A stretch of 15,499 nucleotides of DNA from Lachnospiraceae bacterium (GTDB lineage Bacteria > Bacillota > Clostridia > Lachnospirales > Lachnospiraceae), in the NCBI GenBank assembly GCA_900759225.1, contig CAAEUM010000076.1:1-15499 (forward strand). Reading direction: 5' to 3'. The notes under the pieces were generated by a model. That model did no database searches and was not told the DNA's origin. It worked only from the letters and a program-made list of their open reading frames with translations. This document shows, in pieces, positions 7,171-14,024 of the stretch. Each line of letters opens with the position of its first letter. The first letter of the stretch is position 1. The translations under genes and the position numbers were made by a program.

Positions 7171-8459
7171 TGAGCGAGGGAATGGCTATATTTACGTTAC
7201 TTGGAAGCTTTTTTGTTATGATTTTCCTGCGCTTCCCCATTGCATATGCAGTAGCGCTTTCTTCTGTACTCTGCTTAAAAGGCCTGGGGCTTCCCTTTAA
7301 TACCATTGTACAGCAGATGGTAAAGGGTATCAGCTCCTTCAGCTTAATGGCAGTACCGTTCTTTATCACCATGGGATGCCTGATGGGTACCGGCGGTATT
7401 TCCGAGAAGCTGATCGCGCTGGCAGATGCCTGTGTAGGCTGGATGCGGGGTGGCATGGCAATGGTTAACATCGTTGCTTCCTACTTCTTCGGAGGAATTT
7501 CCGGTTCTGCAGCAGCAGATACTGCTTCTCTTGGTTCTATCCTGATCCCAATGATGGTAGACCAGGGCTATGACGCAGATTTCTCAACTGCAGTTACAAT
7601 TACCTCTTCCTGTGAGGGACTTTTAGTTCCTCCAAGCCACAACATGGTTATTTATGCTACTACCATTGGCGGTGTTTCCGTGGGAAGCCTGTTTCTGGCA
7701 GGTTATGTTCCGGGCGCACTTCTGGCACTGTGCCTGGCAGTAGGCTCCTATATCATTTCTGTAAAGCGCAATTATCCCAAGGGCGAGAAGTTCAGCATGA
7801 AGAACCTGATCAAACAGATCAGCGTTTCCTTCTGGGCTCTGGCAGCTGTTTTAATCGTAGTAGTAGGCGTTGTATGCGGTGTATTTACAGCAACTGAGTC
7901 TGCTGCCATCGCAGTTATCTATAGCCTTATTGTCAGTGTATATTTTTACAAGGGCCTTGACTGGAAGGGCGTTTGGAGAGTATTGGGCGACTGTGTAGAC
8001 ACACTTTCCATCGTATTGATCCTGATCGCAACCTCCAGTATTTTCGGCTTCTGCCTTACAAAGCTTCATGTACCAAGCCTAGCAGCAACTGCGATCACAG
8101 GACTTACAACCAATCCCATTATCCTGGCACTGCTCCTGAACCTGATCCTTCTGGTTCTGGGCTGTATTATGGATATGGCTCCGATCATCCTGATCGCGGC
8201 TCCGATCCTGCAGCCGATCGCTGCATCCATTGGGATCGATCCGATCCAGTTTGGTATTATGGTTGTATTAAACTGTGGTATCGGCCTTCTGACACCTCCG
8301 GTTGGTTCCGTACTCTTTATCGGTTCCGCAGTTGCAAAGCTGCCAATGGAAAAGGTTGTAAAAGCAACGCTTCCATTCTACTTATGCATGATCATTACGC
8401 TGCTGCTGGTTACTTTCTTCCCGCAGTTCAGCCTGTTCCTGCCAAACCTGTTTGCATAA
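7170..8459 (+). CDS. dctM: TRAP transporter large permease subunit DctM
   Basis: A 429-residue integral membrane protein that forms the transport channel and uses the ion gradient to import the substrate. It is hydrophobic throughout, with about a dozen membrane segments. It carries the DctM marks MAVPFFITMG (60-69), FFGGISGSAAADTASLGSIL (106-125), CEGLLVPPSHNMVIYA (148-163), and near the C-terminus DMAPIILIAAPIL, then GLLTPPVGSVL. The length is standard. It overlaps dctQ by one base (TAATG), with AAAGGAGG about 8 bases before the ATG. Substrate specificity lies mainly in the binding proteins and cannot be read here. Confidence 0.95.
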   Translation: MSEGMAIFTLLGSFFVMIFLRFPIAYAVALSSVLCLKGLGLPFNTIVQQMVKGISSFSLMAVPFFITMGCLMGTGGISEKLIALADACVGWMRGGMAMVNIVASYFFGGISGSAAADTASLGSILIPMMVDQGYDADFSTAVTITSSCEGLLVPPSHNMVIYATTIGGVSVGSLFLAGYVPGALLALCLAVGSYIISVKRNYPKGEKFSMKNLIKQISVSFWALAAVLIVVVGVVCGVFTATESAAIAVIYSLIVSVYFYKGLDWKGVWRVLGDCVDTLSIVLILIATSSIFGFCLTKLHVPSLAATAITGLTTNPIILALLLNLILLVLGCIMDMAPIILIAAPILQPIAASIGIDPIQFGIMVVLNCGIGLLTPPVGSVLFIGSAVAKLPMEKVVKATLPFYLCMIITLLLVTFFPQFSLFLPNLFA

Positions 8460-8501
8460 GGCATAGGGATGCGCAGATAATTTAGAGCTACGTTAAAAAC
8501 A

Positions 8502-8549
8502 GAAAGGGCGTATCCAGACCTCCAGTGAGAGGTAAAGGAGCGCCCTTTC
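8502..8549 (+). promoter_or_regulatory. Two-level hairpin before the second dctP gene
   Basis: GAAAGGGCG (8502-8510) pairs perfectly with CGCCCTTTC (8541-8549). Inside it, ACCTC (8518-8522) pairs with GAGGT (8529-8533). An A-rich stretch precedes it and a weak CTTCT follows, so it could be a weak terminator. It also encloses AAAGGAG (8534-8540) and ends just before the start codons at 8555 and 8567, so it could instead control translation of the second binding protein. Confidence 0.5.
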
Positions 8550-8566
8550 CTTCTATGGAGAAGAAA

Positions 8567-9577
8567 ATGAAAAAATGGTTTGGTCTTGGAGGCCTGCTTC
8601 TTTTATTGACACTTGCCGGATGCGGGGAGGTTACAAAGTCCCAGGGAGAGGCGATCCCGGAATTTGTGCTTACTTATGCGGAAAATCAGGCAGAGGATTA
8701 TCCTACCACCCGGGGAGCAAGGCGCTTTGCAGAGCTGGTGGAGAAGCGCACCAAAGGCAGGATCGTGATCCAGGTACATCCGGCGGCACAGCTTGGGGAT
8801 GAACCCTCAGTAGCAGAACAGCTGCGGTTTGGGGGGATTGATCTTGCGCGCCTGTCCTTATCCAGCATTACCGATATGATCCCCCAGCTTTATGTGCTGC
8901 AGCTCCCCTACCTTTATACCGGCGATGAGCATATGCGCCAGGTTTTGGAGGGGGATATTGGGCAGAAGGTAGTAAAAAGCGTGGAGGATCATGATATGAT
9001 CCCGCTGTCCTGGTACTATGCCGGTGCCCGCAGCTTCTATACCACAAAAAAGCCTATTAAGACCTTGGAAGATATGGAGGGACTGCGCATCCGGGTACAG
9101 GAATCCCATATGCTGGAGGATGCGATTTCAGCCCTGGGTGCAACGCCGGTACCCATGGCCTTTGACGAGGTATATTCGGCTCTGGAAAAGGGGATCTGTG
9201 ATGGGGCGGAAAATAACTGGCCTTCCTATGAGTCCATGGGGCATTATGAGGCTGCCCCCTATTTTACATTGTCAGAGCATGCAAGGATCCCGGAGCTTCA
9301 GTTAATCTCTGCGGCAACCTGGGAGAAGCTTTCTGACGAGGATAGGCGCATTATAAAAGGCTGCGCCAGGGAGTCGGCAGATTATGAACGGCGTCTGTGG
9401 AAGGAGCAGGAAAGCCAGTCAAGAAAGAAGGTCTGTGAGGCAGGATGCCAGGTGACTGAGTTGTCAGAGGCTGAGCTGGAACGGTTTCGGAAGGCCATGG
9501 AGCCGGTTTATAAAAAATACTGCCCGGGTCAGCAGGCGCTGATCGAGGAGATAAAAAAATTGGGAGAAAACCCGTAA
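8567..9577 (+). CDS. TRAP transporter substrate-binding lipoprotein (DctP family), second copy
   Basis: A second DctP-type binding protein, 336 residues from the ATG at 8567. The signal peptide runs from MKKWFGLGG to the lipobox LAGC (lipid C19). The fold includes the family Arg (R176 in LRIRVQ) and CDGAEN (211-216). Unlike the first copy it has no repeat tether and little close sequence identity, so it is not a recent duplicate. The start is uncertain: 8567 follows GGAG by 6 bases and gives a classic lipoprotein signal; 8555 (340 residues) is also possible; the GTG at 8525 lies inside a hairpin and is unlikely. It follows dctM by about 100 bases and is 15 bases before the esterase gene. It may widen the substrate range of the one DctQM pair, or act as a sensor partner for the membrane kinase encoded upstream; both are inference. 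Confidence 0.92.
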   Translation: MKKWFGLGGLLLLLTLAGCGEVTKSQGEAIPEFVLTYAENQAEDYPTTRGARRFAELVEKRTKGRIVIQVHPAAQLGDEPSVAEQLRFGGIDLARLSLSSITDMIPQLYVLQLPYLYTGDEHMRQVLEGDIGQKVVKSVEDHDMIPLSWYYAGARSFYTTKKPIKTLEDMEGLRIRVQESHMLEDAISALGATPVPMAFDEVYSALEKGICDGAENNWPSYESMGHYEAAPYFTLSEHARIPELQLISAATWEKLSDEDRRIIKGCARESADYERRLWKEQESQSRKKVCEAGCQVTELSEAELERFRKAMEPVYKKYCPGQQALIEEIKKLGENP

Positions 9578-9592
9578 AGGAAGGTAAAACAG

Positions 9593-10363
9593 ATGGAACA
9601 GATCCAAACGCCCTTTGGCGGCACTATGAAGCTGTATCCGGCCAAAGGGACGGAAACAGTACTTATATGTCCGGGAGGGGGCTACAATCATTTATCACCC
9701 CGGGAATCAGAGCCTGTAGCAGAAGTGTTCCGGGAAAACGGTTATCACGCAGTGGTCCTTGATTACTGCCTGGGAAAAGAGGCTCTTGGAACAGGGCCTG
9801 TAAGAGAGCTGGCCTGGGCAGTGCGGTGGCTGCGCAGCAGCCAGGAATGGAAGGGAAAAACAGAAAAAATCTGGGCGGCCGGGTTTTCGGCAGGAGGCCA
9901 TCTGGCAGCCAGCCTTGGGGCCTTATGGAATGAGGACAGCATTTTTACGCAAGCAGAGCAGTCTTTAAACAGGCCTGACGGCCTCATACTGGGATATCCT
10001 GTCATCACCATGAAGGAGCACTGCCATGTGCGCTCCAGGGAATGCCTGACAGGAGGCAGGGAGGAGCTCATAGAGCTGTTTTCACTGGAGGAGCGGGATT
10101 TAAGCAAAATGCCTCCCGTATTTTTGTGGAATACCCTGGAGGATGAAAAGGTACCTGCAGTTAACTCACTTTTATTTGCGCAGAGGCTGGCACATGACGG
10201 CGTAAGCTGTGAATATCATCTGTATCATCATGGACTCCATGGCTTAAGCCTGGCAACGGAGGAGGTGGCTGTGCCGGAAGAGAAACTGTTTGCCGATGCC
10301 CATGTGGCAGGCTGGATGAAGCTTTGCCTGGAGTGGATGAGGGAAGTTGGACACAGATCATAA
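9593..10363 (+). CDS. Alpha/beta-hydrolase, probable carbohydrate esterase
   Basis: A 256-residue single-domain alpha/beta-hydrolase of the acetylxylan-esterase-like (BD-FAE / former 'endo-1,4-beta-xylanase B') type. It shows the oxyanion-hole motif CPGGGYNHLSPRE (26-38), nucleophile elbow GFSAGGHLAA with S99, acid D184 in NTLEDEKVP, and catalytic H216 in HGLHGLSL. No signal peptide is present, so it should act in the cytoplasm on imported material, most plausibly removing acetyl groups from a sugar or short oligosaccharide. AAGGAAGG precedes the ATG. It lies 15 bases after the second binding-protein gene and 17 bases before the PL22-like lyase, clearly one transcription unit. The exact ester is not known from sequence. 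Confidence 0.86.
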   Translation: MEQIQTPFGGTMKLYPAKGTETVLICPGGGYNHLSPRESEPVAEVFRENGYHAVVLDYCLGKEALGTGPVRELAWAVRWLRSSQEWKGKTEKIWAAGFSAGGHLAASLGALWNEDSIFTQAEQSLNRPDGLILGYPVITMKEHCHVRSRECLTGGREELIELFSLEERDLSKMPPVFLWNTLEDEKVPAVNSLLFAQRLAHDGVSCEYHLYHHGLHGLSLATEEVAVPEEKLFADAHVAGWMKLCLEWMREVGHRS

Positions 10364-10380
10364 CAAAAAGGAGAGAAAAA

Positions 10381-11667
10381 ATGGAGAAGACAGTTGTAAA
10401 CGGATCTATGCTTGTCAGCGGCTGTGCTGACAGGGAGGATTACAATACGCAGCTTTTATATTTTACCTGTTCATCCTTAAGCAGGGATGACAGGAGGATC
10501 TATCTGCTCAGTGACCGGACGGGAAGCCCGAATGTAGTTGTGAGGGATATGTTTACCGGTGAGGAGCGGGTCCTCACAGATAATAAGGCAGGAACCTTAA
10601 AGAGTTATGTTTATTTTGACGGAACCTTTTATAAGGGGCTTGGAAAAGCCAGCGTATGCCTGGATCATTCCGGCGACCGGATTTATTATATCCAGGATGA
10701 TAAGATCTGTACCGCTGATCTGGAGGGCCGGATCCGTGTGCTGAACCATGTCCCGGACGGAAGGATGACAGCCTTTACCCATGTAAGCGCAGACGGGAAG
10801 CTGTTGTGCGTTCCGATGACAGACGGGCGCTGCCTTGATTTTGACCCGGAAACGGAAGGAAGCGGCCTGGATAAGCGCCCTGTTTACAATATTGACGGAA
10901 GAGTCCAGGAGGAAGGCTTAAACAGCTATCTCTGTGTGTATAATACAGAAACTGGTGAGCTGGTTTATGAAAAGACAGTTCCCAAATGCTGGATCACCCA
11001 TGTACAGTTCAATCCCCGGAATCCGGAACAGATCATGTATAATCACGAATGGCCAAGCTTCTCCTGCGGGATCCGCAGGATCTGGCTCTATGACCATTCC
11101 ACAGACCAGATCATCCGTATCCGCACAGAGGGAAAGGACACGCTGGGAAATCCCAGAGGATATGAGAGAAAGGCCGGAGACTGGGTCTGCCATGAGATGT
11201 GGAATGATGATGGAAAGACGATCATTTATCATGGGGGCTATGAGAACGGCCCGGCTATGGTCGGAAAGTATGAGCTGGAAAGCGGAAAATATTGGGAGAT
11301 AGCCCTGCCGGATGATTATGATGCCTACGGCCATTTTACCATGGACCATGCTGGAAATCTGGTCTGTGACGGCTATTTCAAATATCCCTGGGAGGTAAAG
11401 AAGGTGCGTGAAAACAGCACTGACAACGGGCCTGACCCGCACAAAAAGGATGCAGAGTATATCTGCAAGGTGCTGCCGGACTGGGATGCAGGGGTGCTTC
11501 AGTGGATCCCTCTGTGTAAGCATGAGAGCGACTGGCTTGGACAGGACGCCCACCCCCATCCTATTTACAGCCATACAGGAGATCGGGTTTTCTTTAACAG
11601 CCGCAGCGGCCGCACTGTAAATGTATACTGTGTTTCTGCTCAGGAGCCTCAGAAGCAGGCCCAGTGA
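10381..11667 (+). CDS. PL22-like oligogalacturonate lyase (beta-propeller)
   Basis: A 428-residue protein with repeated strand motifs (SLSRDDRRIYLLSD, HSGDRIYYIQ, NDDGKTIIYHG, HTGDRVFFNSRSG), pointing to a TolB-like beta-propeller. It best fits family PL22, cytoplasmic enzymes that beta-eliminate di- and trigalacturonates. In the characterised Yersinia enzyme the metal is held by three His and one Gln in a Q-x-x-H-x-H pattern. The same pattern is seen here as Q388, H391 and H393 in GQDAHPHP, with H271 (VCHEMW) as the likely third His and H222 (YNHEWP) as the other active-site His. I could not place the proposed catalytic Arg with confidence. No signal peptide is present. The start at 10381 follows AAAAGGAGAG; an in-frame TTG at 10324 inside the previous gene was rejected. 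A PL22-fold protein with another substrate remains possible. Confidence 0.77.
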   Translation: MEKTVVNGSMLVSGCADREDYNTQLLYFTCSSLSRDDRRIYLLSDRTGSPNVVVRDMFTGEERVLTDNKAGTLKSYVYFDGTFYKGLGKASVCLDHSGDRIYYIQDDKICTADLEGRIRVLNHVPDGRMTAFTHVSADGKLLCVPMTDGRCLDFDPETEGSGLDKRPVYNIDGRVQEEGLNSYLCVYNTETGELVYEKTVPKCWITHVQFNPRNPEQIMYNHEWPSFSCGIRRIWLYDHSTDQIIRIRTEGKDTLGNPRGYERKAGDWVCHEMWNDDGKTIIYHGGYENGPAMVGKYELESGKYWEIALPDDYDAYGHFTMDHAGNLVCDGYFKYPWEVKKVRENSTDNGPDPHKKDAEYICKVLPDWDAGVLQWIPLCKHESDWLGQDAHPHPIYSHTGDRVFFNSRSGRTVNVYCVSAQEPQKQAQ

Positions 11668-11697
11668 TCTTAAGACCAATACTTTTTGCCGCTTCTG

Positions 11698-11706
11698 TGC
11701 TATAAT
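11698..11706 (+). promoter_or_regulatory. Extended -10 promoter of the response regulator gene
   Basis: TGcTATAAT (11698-11706) is a perfect extended -10. No good -35 is found 16-18 bp upstream (AATACT at 11678-11683), which is acceptable with a TGn extension. The leader is about 30 bases, with AAGGGGG before the ATG at 11742. There is no visible terminator after the lyase gene, so the regulator may also be read from the operon. Confidence 0.68.
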
Positions 11707-11741
11707 AGAGATAAAAATGATGGCATATAAGGGGGTAAGCT

Positions 11742-12557
11742 ATGTACCGGCTGTTGATTGCAGATGATGAGGCCATTGAGCGCCTTGTATTGTATAAGAC
11801 GCTGTCCAGGAATCTGGAGGGCCAGTGTGAGATCTTCCAGGCAGAAAATGGGCGGGAGGCCCTTCAGATCTATCAGGAGAAAAAAATACAGATTGCGATT
11901 CTGGATGTGGAGATGCCGGGGATCAACGGCATTGAAGCTGCGGAGAAGATCCGGGAAACAGACAGGGACTGCTGCATTATCTTTCTGACAGCCTTTGATG
12001 AATTTAATTATGCAAAAAAGGCGATTGCAGTCAGAGCCCTGGATTATCTCTTAAAGCCCTATGATGAGCAGGAGCTTTTGTCTGTGGTGGAGCAGGCCAT
12101 GCAGGTGGCAGACGAGGCAGCACAGTGGGGAAGTGCTCCCAGGCGTCCAAGGCCTCAAGGGCCGGCGTCGGTGTCAGAAGGGGTGAATCCAGAGGGCAGC
12201 CCGGATCTGGGTGATCTTCGGATCAGCCGCGTTACAGAGCTTATTGGCCAGTACATTCAGGACAATTATATGTTTGATATTTCCATGCAGGATGTGGCCC
12301 GCTGGCTGAATTATTCAGAGGCCTATTTCTGTAAGCTTTTTAAACAGTGCTTTGGGAAAAACTTTACGTCTTATCTGACGGAATACCGGGTGGAGGAGGC
12401 GAAAAAGCTGTTGGAGAATCCTGCTGTTAATGTCCGGGAGGTGGGCAATGCAGTGGGATATGGTGATTCCAATTATTTCGCAAAGGTATTTAAACGGATC
12501 ACAGGCTTAAGCCCTACGGAGTACAGGCTGGGGGCAGACAAAGAAGAAGGCCGGTGA
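11742..12557 (+). CDS. Response regulator, REC plus AraC-type DNA-binding domain (YesN-like)
   Basis: A 271-residue regulator. The receiver domain (1-122) has the acidic pair D8/D9, phospho-acceptor D55 in ILDVEMPG, T83 in FLTAFDEF and K105 in LLKPYD, so phosphorylation should work. A Pro/Gly/Ser-rich linker (about 130-158) leads to an AraC/XylS domain with two helix-turn-helix units (about 165-262). These include ISMQDVARWLNYSEAYFCKL and VREVGNAVGYGDSNYFAKVF, with the family end motif GLSPTEYR. It is shorter than many YesN proteins because it lacks a middle domain. Kinases of the type encoded at 3731 normally pair with such regulators, and no other regulator or kinase is in the window. Its likely target is the TRAP operon promoter. 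A strong terminator follows. Confidence 0.93.
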   Translation: MYRLLIADDEAIERLVLYKTLSRNLEGQCEIFQAENGREALQIYQEKKIQIAILDVEMPGINGIEAAEKIRETDRDCCIIFLTAFDEFNYAKKAIAVRALDYLLKPYDEQELLSVVEQAMQVADEAAQWGSAPRRPRPQGPASVSEGVNPEGSPDLGDLRISRVTELIGQYIQDNYMFDISMQDVARWLNYSEAYFCKLFKQCFGKNFTSYLTEYRVEEAKKLLENPAVNVREVGNAVGYGDSNYFAKVFKRITGLSPTEYRLGADKEEGR

Positions 12558-12567
12558 GAAAAAAAGG

Positions 12568-12608
12568 AAAAGGCTGCCGCCGGGAAAACCGGAACAGGCA
12601 GCCTTTTT
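12568..12608. terminator. Bidirectional terminator between convergent genes
   Basis: AAAAGGCTGCC (12568-12578) pairs with GGCAGCCTTTT (12597-12607), with a small inner CCGG/CCGG stem. On the plus strand it ends in TTTTT (12604-12608), terminating the regulator gene. On the minus strand the A-rich run at 12559-12571 supplies the T-tract, serving the gene that ends at 12643. Confidence 0.9.
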
Positions 12609-12642
12609 ATGTGCTATGGAAATGAGTGATACAGCTTTCTGC

Positions 12643-13770
12643 TTATCCAATCGGGATCACCGTTACCTCGTCATCTGTGCCGTTAGGGCCTGTGACCTCT
12701 GAGGTTGGAGCTGTTGCGGAGCTCTCTGCGGGCTTGGAGGCTTCGGTCGCTTCGGTGGATTCCTTTGGTTTGGAGCTTTCGCTTGCCTTGGTGGATTCCT
12801 TTGGCTTGGAGCTTTCGCTTGCCTTGGTGGATTCCTTTGGCTTAGAGCTTTCTTTTGCTTTGGTGGATTCCTTTGGTTTGGAGCTTTCGCTTGCCTTGGT
12901 GGATTCCTTCGCCTTGGAGCTTTCGCTTGCCTTGGTGGATTCCTTTGGCTTGGAGCTTTCGCTTGCCTTGGTGGATTCCTTCGCCTTGGAACTTTCGCTT
13001 GCCTTGGTGGATTCCTTCGCTTTGGAGCTTTCCTTTGTGCCGGAGGCCTTGGAGGAGGCTTCCTTTTCATCTTCCGGGAAATCGGTATCGCGGTTGCTGG
13101 TATCGATTCCGGAGACAGACAGGGAGAAGGTAGCGCGGTTTGCGTTGCCGGCCATATCCTCCACATAGATATCCAGGGAGCCCGCTTCCAGATCAAAGGT
13201 AACCTCCCCTGTATCCTTATTCATCTTCGTTGGCTTTACAGTCTGTCCTTCCTGGTCTGTCGCATAGATCGTGCCGAAATTGATGCCGGACTGGCTGTCC
13301 TCCACATGGATAGTCAGTATGCCGTTTTCCATGACATAATCTGTATCGTCAATGGCAGGAATGGCATCATCCAGCACTGCAATGTGTTCCACTACCTTGT
13401 GGGTCATGCCGTTTAAGGAGACAGCATTGATTTCCAGGGTGCCGTTGGTTGACAGTGTTGTGCGGTAGGTTTTCTTTTCCTTTGTCAGCTCAATGGGCTG
13501 TGATTCCAGGGTAGCTGTCATCTGACGGATCGGCAGCAGGGATTTGATCTCAAAGGAAATGTCTACAGTCTTATAGTCCGTTGTGTCGGCTACCGTCAGC
13601 TTGATCTTAGGGGAAGAGGTAACCAGCATAAACAGGATAAAGTTAAAGGCAAAAAAAGGCAGAATAAAAAATACAAGTCGGTACAGGATTGGGTTGTCCT
13701 TCCAGGAACGGCGGTTGTAGGTGTTGCGCCTGCTGCTTCTGGGCGCTGTATAGGATGAACGGTGCTCCAT
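12643..13770 (-). CDS. Membrane-anchored protein with Ig-like region and Ser/Lys/Glu repeat stalk
   Basis: A 375-residue protein I do not recognise by name. A basic, Arg/Ser/Tyr-rich cytoplasmic tail (1-27) leads to one hydrophobic membrane segment (about 28-51). A beta-rich outside part follows (about 54-222), with two Ig/cadherin-like stretches: an ISFEIKSLLPIRQMTATL region and an ENGILTIHVEDSQSGI ... LDIYVEDMAGNANRATFSL region. The second resembles bacterial Ig-like modules with a closing DMAGN turn. The tail (about 244-345) is almost only K, E, S, T, A and P in a 12-residue repeat, ending in an acidic segment. AAAGGAGG lies 8 bases before the ATG. It is a single-gene unit with its own promoter and terminator. 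An envelope role (adhesion or wall spacing) is inference from architecture alone. Confidence 0.85.
   Translation of the reverse strand: MEHRSSYTAPRSSRRNTYNRRSWKDNPILYRLVFFILPFFAFNFILFMLVTSSPKIKLTVADTTDYKTVDISFEIKSLLPIRQMTATLESQPIELTKEKKTYRTTLSTNGTLEINAVSLNGMTHKVVEHIAVLDDAIPAIDDTDYVMENGILTIHVEDSQSGINFGTIYATDQEGQTVKPTKMNKDTGEVTFDLEAGSLDIYVEDMAGNANRATFSLSVSGIDTSNRDTDFPEDEKEASSKASGTKESSKAKESTKASESSKAKESTKASESSKPKESTKASESSKAKESTKASESSKPKESTKAKESSKPKESTKASESSKPKESTKASESSKPKESTEATEASKPAESSATAPTSEVTGPNGTDDEVTVIPIG
12755..13042 (-). repeat. 36-bp tandem repeat, about eight units, inside the membrane-protein gene
   Basis: Units begin every 36 bases at 12755, 12791, 12827, 12863, 12899, 12935, 12971 and 13007, the last one degenerate at its far end. 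On the coding strand each encodes 12 residues of the form KESTKASESSK[AP]. Units differ by only a few bases, so expansion or contraction by slippage or recombination is likely and would stay in frame. There are no spacers, so this is not a CRISPR array. Confidence 0.95.
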
Positions 13771-13809
13771 AGTAAAGTCCTCCTTTGTCTAGATATAACT
13801 GAAATAGAA

Positions 13810-13827
13810 CAGCCTGTATGCAGGCTG
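13810..13827 (-). promoter_or_regulatory. Hairpin in the 5' leader of the minus-strand membrane-protein gene
   Basis: CAGCCTG (13810-13816) and CAGGCTG (13821-13827) pair perfectly around a 4-base loop. It lies between the minus-strand promoter and the ribosome binding site (13779-13786). No T-run follows on the minus strand, so it is not a simple terminator. A leader-stability or binding element is possible. Confidence 0.5.
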
Positions 13828-13864
13828 CTGTAATGAAGCATCTTTATGAAAAAACGACGTTTAT

Positions 13865-13893
13865 AGCATAGCAGAAAAACGCAATACTTACAA
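13865..13893 (-). promoter_or_regulatory. Promoter of the minus-strand membrane-protein gene
   Basis: On the minus strand TTGTAA (13893-13888) and TATGCT (13870-13865) are 17 bp apart, and TGc directly precedes the -10. It gives a leader of about 90 bases. The short palindrome AAACGACGTTT (13852-13862) lies at the expected transcription start and could be an operator. Confidence 0.6.
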
Positions 13894-13928
13894 CTATACA
13901 ATTCTTACAACATTCGTAACTATTTACT

Positions 13929-13957
13929 TTTACAAGGCCCTCTTCCTGTGATATGAT
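13929..13957 (+). promoter_or_regulatory. Promoter of the HD hydrolase / deacetylase genes
   Basis: TTTACA (13929-13934), a 17-bp spacer and TATGAT (13952-13957) preceded by TGa make a strong sigma-A-type promoter with an extended -10. It is divergent from the promoter at 13865-13893, with the two -35 elements 35 bases apart. The ribosome binding site AAAAGGAG lies before the ATG at 14025. Confidence 0.75.
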
Positions 13958-14024
13958 GGGGGTAACCCGGAAGGGCAGGCTACATAGAAAACAGCATACC
14001 AATTAAAGAAAAGGAGCAGATTCT

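Noticed and set aside
7973..8485. 170-codon plus-strand open frame inside dctM
   Set aside because: It lies out of frame within a clear DctM coding sequence, is rich in Arg, Ser and Tyr as expected for a shadow frame, and has no ribosome binding site.
8525..8566. GTG start for the second binding protein
   Set aside because: It adds residues before a complete lipoprotein signal peptide, lies in a hairpin and has no ribosome binding site.
10324..10380. TTG upstream start extending the lyase gene into the esterase gene
   Set aside because: It would overlap the esterase by 40 bases without a ribosome binding site, whereas the ATG at 10381 follows AAAAGGAGAG.
10918..11679. 253-codon minus-strand open frame opposite the lyase gene
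   Set aside because: The plus-strand frame has conserved PL22-like motifs, correct operon spacing and a good ribosome binding site; the antisense frame shows no recognisable domain.
12755..13042. Regular 36-bp repeats that might suggest a CRISPR array
   Set aside because: The units are directly adjacent with no unique spacers, they are in frame within a gene, and no cas gene is nearby.
12626..13168. Plus-strand open frame rich in Leu/Ser/Phe repeats
   Set aside because: It is the antisense of the repeat gene at 12643-13770; the low-complexity repeat lacks stops in several frames. The minus-strand gene has the promoter, ribosome binding site, membrane segment and terminator.
13810..13827. 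Hairpin as a minus-strand terminator or riboswitch
   Set aside because: There is no T-run after it and the leader is too short and simple for a known riboswitch class; kept only as a leader hairpin.
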